NCBI RefSeq assembly: GCF_900104135.1
Contig: NZ_FNIV01000001.1
Location: forward strand, 372,001 to 436,000
DNA from: Halomonas shengliensis
Lineage (GTDB): Bacteria > Pseudomonadota > Gammaproteobacteria > Pseudomonadales > Halomonadaceae
Direction of reading: 5' to 3'
DNA length: 64,000 nucleotides
Shown here: piece by piece, positions 59,968 through 64,000 of the stretch
Layout of the letters: every line of letters begins with the position of its first letter
How positions within the stretch are numbered: the first letter of the stretch is position 1
The notes under the pieces: generated by a model
The model's database searches: none
The model's input: only the letters and a program-made list of their open reading frames with translations
Told to the model about the DNA's origin: nothing
Translations under genes and position numbers: made by a program

Positions 59968-61221
59968 CTCGACCCGGTTCCGGCCCAGCGCCTTGGCCCG
60001 GTAGAGCGCCTCGTCCACCCGCTGGGCCAGCGACCGGGAGTCCTCGCCGGGCACCATCTGTGCCACGCCGAAGCTGGCGGTAACGCCGCCAGGCCCCTCG
60101 AAGCGGTGATCGGCGATCGCCCGACGCAGCTTCTCGGCCACCTTGCCGGCCGCCGCCAGGCCGGTCTCCGGCAGCAGCACCATGAACTCCTCGCCGCCCC
60201 AACGGCCGTGGAGGTCGGTATCGCGCAGGCATTCACCCACCAGGCCGGCGACCGTCTTGAGCACGTCATCGCCGGCGTTGTGGCCGAAGCGGTCGTTGAT
60301 GCGCTTGAAATGGTCGAGGTCATACATGATCAGCGACAGCGGCGAGGCGTAGCGGCTGGCGCGGGCCATCTCCCTCTCCAGCAGCCGGCCGAACTCCTGG
60401 CGGTTGAGGATGCCGGTGAGGCCGTCGGTGATGGCCATGGTGGTGACGCGCTCCTCGGCCCGCTTGCGCTGGGTGATGTCCAGCAGGATGCCGGTCCAGA
60501 GGATGCAGCCGTCGGCCTCCCGCTGGGGTGTGGAGCGGCATTCGATCCAGCGGATCGAGCCGTCGCCATGGCGGAAGCGGAACTCCACATGGACGTTTTC
60601 CATGGTGGCGGCGCTGTGCTGGGTCTGGGCTTCGACGAGGCCGGCATCCTCGGGAAGGATGCGCGACATCAGCGGCACCACCTCCGGGCCGGACAGCGCG
60701 CCGAGCGACAGGCCGCCTTGTGTGGCGAGGCCCTCGCTGAGGTAGGGGAAGCTGCGCGAGCCGTCCGGTGCCATGCGGTACTGGTAGAGGACCCCCGGCA
60801 CCTGGGAGGCGATGCCCCGCAGCAGTGCCTCGCTGCGGCGCAGCCGCTCCTCGGTCGCCTTGCGTGCGGTGATGTCGCGCACGATGCAGAAGATCAGCTT
60901 GAGCCCCTCGTAGGTGGCGCCGTTGTTGCTGAGCTCCACGTCGACGAGGCGGCCATCCTTGCGGCGCTGCTGGGTCTCGAAGTGGGCCCCGGTATCGTCG
61001 ACGCGTGCCAGCATCGTCTCGATCTCGGGCCGGCTGAAGCGGGTGTCGAGGTCCCAGACGTACATCGACTCCAGCTCCTCGCGCGTATAGCCGAGCATCT
61101 CGGCATAGCGCTGGTTGACCCGGTAGAGACTGCCATCGTGCTTCAGTACCACCATGCCGTCCCAGGACGCCTCGAAGAGGGCGTTCCAGAGGATGGCTTC
61201 GTTGTGGCTGGATGGTGACAT
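59941..61221 (-). CDS. diguanylate cyclase with two PAS domains
   Basis: A 426-residue cytoplasmic signalling enzyme. PAS 1 spans about 8-122, PAS 2 about 130-255 and the GGDEF domain about 262-423. The active motif is GGEEF at 342-346 in RWGGEEFMVLLPE. The I-site RDTD sits exactly five residues before it, so product inhibition by cyclic-di-GMP is expected. There is no membrane helix and no EAL domain. The PAS signals are unknown. Its 3' end overlaps the neighbouring gene by 27 bases. Confidence 0.93.
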   Translation of the reverse strand: MSPSSHNEAILWNALFEASWDGMVVLKHDGSLYRVNQRYAEMLGYTREELESMYVWDLDTRFSRPEIETMLARVDDTGAHFETQQRRKDGRLVDVELSNNGATYEGLKLIFCIVRDITARKATEERLRRSEALLRGIASQVPGVLYQYRMAPDGSRSFPYLSEGLATQGGLSLGALSGPEVVPLMSRILPEDAGLVEAQTQHSAATMENVHVEFRFRHGDGSIRWIECRSTPQREADGCILWTGILLDITQRKRAEERVTTMAITDGLTGILNRQEFGRLLEREMARASRYASPLSLIMYDLDHFKRINDRFGHNAGDDVLKTVAGLVGECLRDTDLHGRWGGEEFMVLLPETGLAAAGKVAEKLRRAIADHRFEGPGGVTASFGVAQMVPGEDSRSLAQRVDEALYRAKALGRNRVESWGAAERG

Positions 61222-61259
61222 GGGCGGAATCCCGGCGGCCGGAATTGGAGGCCTGCTTC

Positions 61260-61541
61260 CTATAGTAACTCACGGGTCGCTGCCAGCACGCGCCCATCCA
61301 CGCCGCGCTGGACCTTGTCCTCGATCTCGGCGAGCAGCGCCTCCACCTTGGGGCCGCTGGTCGCCACCGCCACGAAGGTCCACTCGCTCGCCTCCAGGCG
61401 GTCGAGCTCGCCACTCTCGCACACCGCCACCGCGGGGTGGCGCCCGAAGCGCTCATGCAGGCCGCCCATGCGCTGGCGTTTCTCCTTGAGGGAGCGGCAG
61501 CCGGGCAGCGAGATCGAAAGGGTGAGGATGCCGATATGCAT
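61260..61541 (-). CDS. DUF503 protein
   Basis: A 93-residue cytoplasmic protein of the DUF503 family: MHIGILTLSISLPGCRSLKEKRQRM at the start and a two-layer alpha/beta pattern ending KVEALLAEIEDKVQ. The SLKEKR motif is the family mark. Members are small, widespread and of unclear function, sometimes placed near rbfA. The ATG at 61541 gives the typical length. It is 38 bases before the diguanylate cyclase gene on the same strand. Confidence 0.88.
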   Translation of the reverse strand: MHIGILTLSISLPGCRSLKEKRQRMGGLHERFGRHPAVAVCESGELDRLEASEWTFVAVATSGPKVEALLAEIEDKVQRGVDGRVLAATRELL

Positions 61542-61630
61542 GCTGACTCCCTGGCGCGAAGAGGAGGGCGCCGGCGGCCTTCGGGGCCGCGTGCCGGTCG
61601 TTTCATGGTGTGACCTGGGGCGTATCGCTG

Positions 61631-61665
61631 GCAAGCGCGCGACGCTTGCGGTAAATATCTGACAT
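61631..61665. promoter_or_regulatory. operator region of the second FCD regulator
   Basis: Two elements lie 40-75 bases before the start. GCAAGCG and CGCTTGC (61631-61637 and 61643-61649) form a 7-bp inverted repeat with 5-base spacer. ATATCTGACAT (61655-61665) matches 9 of 11 bases of ATGTCGGACAT, the operator-like palindrome before the paralogous regulator at 8269-8283. Confidence 0.45.
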
Positions 61666-61703
61666 TAAGTAGGGTGTAGCCCCATTCTCACGAGGTCCTG
61701 TCG

Positions 61704-62468
61704 ATGTCCCTGTCGGAATTGCAACTTGCCCCGAAGTCGGGTGGCTCACGCGCCCTGGCCACCATCCTGGCCCATTCCATCCTGTCGGGCCGTTGGGGCA
61801 GCGGGGACCTCTTTCCCCGCGAGCTCGACCTGTGCGAGCACTTCGGGGTCAGTCGCAACCGCGTCCGCAACGCCCTGGCCGAGCTGACCAGCAATGGCCT
61901 GATCGAGCGCACCGCCGGGCGCGGCACCGTGGTGCGTCCGCTCGAGGAGTGGAACCTGCTAGACCCCCAGATGAGCGAGTGGATGGCGGGCCTCGAGGCG
62001 CCACACCCCCAGCTGGTCAGGGAGGTGTTCGCCTTCCGCCTCTCCGCGGAGCCCTTCATCGGCGAGCTGGCGGCGCTGTCGGCCACCGACCAGGACCTGG
62101 CCAACATCGAGCGCGCCTTCGAGGGCATGTGCGACAGCGCCGCCGACCCGGCGCGCCGCGAGGAGCACGCCGAGCATGACGTGGCCTTCCACGACGCCAT
62201 CTACCGCGCCAGCCACAACCTGGTATGGCGCCAGATGGGTCGGCTGCTACGCCCCGCCATCATCGCGCTGATCCAGCGCTCCCATCACCAGGCGGACTCC
62301 CTGGCGGACAGCCTGGAGCGCCACCGCCAGCTGCTCGACGCCATTCGCCTGCGCCAGCCGGAGGCCGCCCGGGAGGCCACCGAGCGGGTTCTCGAGCGCA
62401 CCGCCGCCGACCTGGGGCTGGACCCCGACGGTCGCAAGGTGAGGCGCCCGGCCGCGCTGTCGCCCTGA
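61704..62468 (+). CDS. FCD-domain GntR-family regulator, paralog of the one at 8308
   Basis: A 254-residue regulator with the same layout as the first: winged helix (DLFPRELDLCEHFGVSRNRVRNALAELTSNGLIERTAGRGT) and FCD domain (LLDPQMSEWMAGL, EVFAFRLSAEPFIGELAAL, EHDVAFHDAIYRASHNLVW, SLERHRQLLDAIRLRQPEAA). Identity over the FCD part is high, about half of residues by eye, so both probably sense related acids. No transporter is adjacent, so its target is elsewhere or overlaps that of its paralog. Confidence 0.88.
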   Translation: MSLSELQLAPKSGGSRALATILAHSILSGRWGSGDLFPRELDLCEHFGVSRNRVRNALAELTSNGLIERTAGRGTVVRPLEEWNLLDPQMSEWMAGLEAPHPQLVREVFAFRLSAEPFIGELAALSATDQDLANIERAFEGMCDSAADPARREEHAEHDVAFHDAIYRASHNLVWRQMGRLLRPAIIALIQRSHHQADSLADSLERHRQLLDAIRLRQPEAAREATERVLERTAADLGLDPDGRKVRRPAALSP

Positions 62469-62555
62469 CGGCAGCCGGCGCCAGCCCCCTTCGGCGGGAA
62501 GGGCGCCCCGGCCTGGTCTACGCTGTCTGCTGCCAGCCCTCGCCGTGGAGGCCCC

Positions 62556-63911
62556 ATGCCGGAGCTCTTCCTGCTGCGTCACGCCAAGGCCAGGCGGCCC
62601 CGTGCCGACCAGGCCGATCATCAGCGTCCCCTGCGCCGTCGCGGACGTCGCCAGGCGGCGGCAATGGCGCCTGCCCTGGCGCGCTGCCAGGCCTTGGCGG
62701 GCGAGGTCCATGTCAGCGGCGCCCGCCGCTGCGTGCAGACCCTGGAGGCGGTCGACGCCGCGCTTGCCGGTGAGGACCTCATGGCGCGGGCCCGGTTGGA
62801 CGAGGCGCTCTACACCTTCGAGGGGCAGGCGCTGCTGGCCTGGCTGCGTGGCCTGCCGGATGATCTCGAGCGGGTGCTGCTGATCGGCCACAACCCGGCC
62901 CTGCTGCAGCTCGCCCGCTGGCTCTGCCGCGAGGCGCTGGCCGCCTTGCCCACCGGAGGTCTCCTTCATCTCCACCTGCCTGGCGACGGCTGGCAGGGGG
63001 CCAGTCGCCATGGCGCCGCGCTGGTCCAGCGCCTGCTGCCTGCCGAGGCGAGTCACGCCCTCTTCCAGCGCCGGGCGCCGGCCGCCCCGGAGCTCGGCAA
63101 CGCCGACCTTGCCTCGCGTCTGCATGGGCTGCTGCATCACCAGCGGCGGCTGGTGCGTGCCCGCGAGCCCGGCGTCATCGCCGGCATCGACCCCGAGTTC
63201 CTGCACCAGTATCGGGTCAACCTGCGGCGCAGCCGCGCGCTGGGCGAGGCGCTCGCCGCCGTGGCCGAGGTGCCCGGCCTCAAGAAGCGCCTCAAGCGCA
63301 TAAAGCGCCGGGCCCAGGCGACCAGCGAGCTGCGCGACCTGGACGTCTTCCTGGAGAACCTGGCCAAGGAGCCGCCGCCGCTGTCGCAGGGGGGCCGCCA
63401 GGCGCTGCACGACTGGCTCCTGGCCCGTCGCGAGGAGCGACATCTGGTGCTCTGCCGGCAGCTTGCCGAGCGGGAGTACGCCAAGGAGAGGGCGGACTGG
63501 CGGGACTTCCTGGAGGGTCGCCCCTTCCGGCGTGCCCTTGACGAGGTGAAGGCCTCGCGGGTCGAGGCGGTGCTGGCCGAGCGCCTCGCCCGTCACGATG
63601 CCGACCTGGCGGCCCTGGCCTCCGAGAGCCCCGACGAGGCCTTCCACGACCTGCGCAAGGGCGTGAAGCGCATCCGCTACCTGGCCGAGCTTGACCCAGG
63701 GCGCCATCGTGACCTGCTGCGCCGGCTCAAGGGGCGTCAGAACCTGCTCGGTGACTTCCAGGACCTCTGCACCCGCCAGGCCTGGGTCGTGGCCTTCTCC
63801 GGCGACCTGCCCGAACAGGCCGAGGCGTGTCGCGCCTGGCGGGAGTCGCTGGAGCAGGCGAAGCGGGCGCTGCGCGAGCAGGTCATGGCGCTGCCGTCTC
63901 TCTCCCGCTGA
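62556..63911 (+). CDS. SixA phosphohistidine phosphatase-CHAD domain fusion
   Basis: A 451-residue cytoplasmic protein. Residues 1-160 are a SixA-type histidine phosphatase: RHAKARRPRADQADHQRPL with the catalytic RH at 8-9, and IGHNPALLQLARWL with the second His at 112. Residues about 185-440 are a CHAD domain, all helical and rich in Arg, Lys and conserved His (HQYRVNLRRSRALGEAL, ELRDLDVFL, FHDLRKGVKRIRYLAEL). CHAD domains bind polyphosphate. The fusion may link polyphosphate to phosphohistidine signalling or hydrolyse a phosphate compound. Confidence 0.88.
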   Translation: MPELFLLRHAKARRPRADQADHQRPLRRRGRRQAAAMAPALARCQALAGEVHVSGARRCVQTLEAVDAALAGEDLMARARLDEALYTFEGQALLAWLRGLPDDLERVLLIGHNPALLQLARWLCREALAALPTGGLLHLHLPGDGWQGASRHGAALVQRLLPAEASHALFQRRAPAAPELGNADLASRLHGLLHHQRRLVRAREPGVIAGIDPEFLHQYRVNLRRSRALGEALAAVAEVPGLKKRLKRIKRRAQATSELRDLDVFLENLAKEPPPLSQGGRQALHDWLLARREERHLVLCRQLAEREYAKERADWRDFLEGRPFRRALDEVKASRVEAVLAERLARHDADLAALASESPDEAFHDLRKGVKRIRYLAELDPGRHRDLLRRLKGRQNLLGDFQDLCTRQAWVVAFSGDLPEQAEACRAWRESLEQAKRALREQVMALPSLSR

Positions 63912-64000
63912 GTGCCGCCCCCTCCCAGGAGTGCTCGGGCACAGTCCACAGATGCTTCCTCGATGGCGACACGAACGCCGCCATGAGAGGCGCCCTACAG
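63912..64000. other. right end of window, no gene seen
   Basis: The last 89 bases after the SixA-CHAD stop contain no supported open frame, hairpin or promoter. Confidence 0.6.

Overview
The window looks like chromosome of a halophilic gammaproteobacterium of the Halomonas type (inference). The base composition is very GC-rich, and several gene orders are gammaproteobacterial: tesA/ybbA/ybbP, nrdR-ribD-ribBX-ribH-nusB-thiL-pgpA, and nudE/yrfG-hslR. No rRNA, tRNA, CRISPR array, prophage or replication origin was seen.

Layout. 1-8.2 kb: tail of an EamA transporter, divergent tesA and ybbA-ybbP, a two-domain polyphosphate:AMP phosphotransferase, an exported protein of unknown function, and glyA. 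8.3-12.8 kb: an FCD-type GntR regulator, a TRAP transporter (dctPQM) and a convergent gluconate kinase, probably a sugar-acid uptake unit. 13-15 kb: a beta-CASP RNA nuclease and a wrecked symporter pseudogene. 15.2-25.9 kb: a sulfur island with a periplasmic rhodanese, a DsrE-like protein, a DUF2892 protein, two persulfide-dioxygenase-like metallo-beta-lactamase proteins, a DUF442 sulfurtransferase-like protein, a SulP permease, paired YeeE/YedE membrane proteins, a QseBC-like two-component system and a tsdBA-like thiosulfate dehydrogenase pair. 26-27.4 kb: a DsbG-like protein and a PCuAC copper chaperone.

27.5-33 kb: nrdR, riboflavin and thiamine-phosphate genes, nusB and pgpA. The riboflavin synthase gene usual in this order is missing, and RibBX has a degenerate RibA half. 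33-40 kb: a DUF945-like protein, then a Lon protease with a good sigma-32-type promoter, translationally coupled to thiBPQ. 40-49 kb: ilvD, a Gfo/Idh oxidoreductase, nudE, yrfG, hslR, a REP-like inverted element, a broken duplicate of the 3' end of the DUF188 gene, a DEAD-box helicase and an EamA permease.

49.1-50.4 kb is an intact IS3-family element with 3-bp target duplication. 50.4-53.7 kb: a glutamine amidotransferase, argE and an old-yellow-enzyme reductase. 53.9-57.6 kb is accessory in character: a RhuM-Fic fusion protein in an overlapping chain with a PhzF protein and a small membrane protein, a quinone reductase behind an Anr/Fnr-type box, and a ccdAB toxin-antitoxin pair. 57.6-64 kb: a short-chain dehydrogenase, an anchored protein of unknown function, a PAS-PAS-GGDEF diguanylate cyclase, a DUF503 protein, a second FCD regulator paralogous to the first, and a SixA-CHAD fusion.

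Points most worth a second look: a perfect 25-bp palindrome inside the rhuM-fic coding sequence; the rhuM-fic/phzF/membrane-protein chain; the compact sulfane-sulfur island with an Anr/Fnr box; the SixA-CHAD fusion in a window that also encodes a polyphosphate phosphotransferase; paralogous FCD regulators with matching operator-like sites; the heat-shock-driven lon-thiBPQ transcription unit; and RibBX with missing riboflavin synthase.
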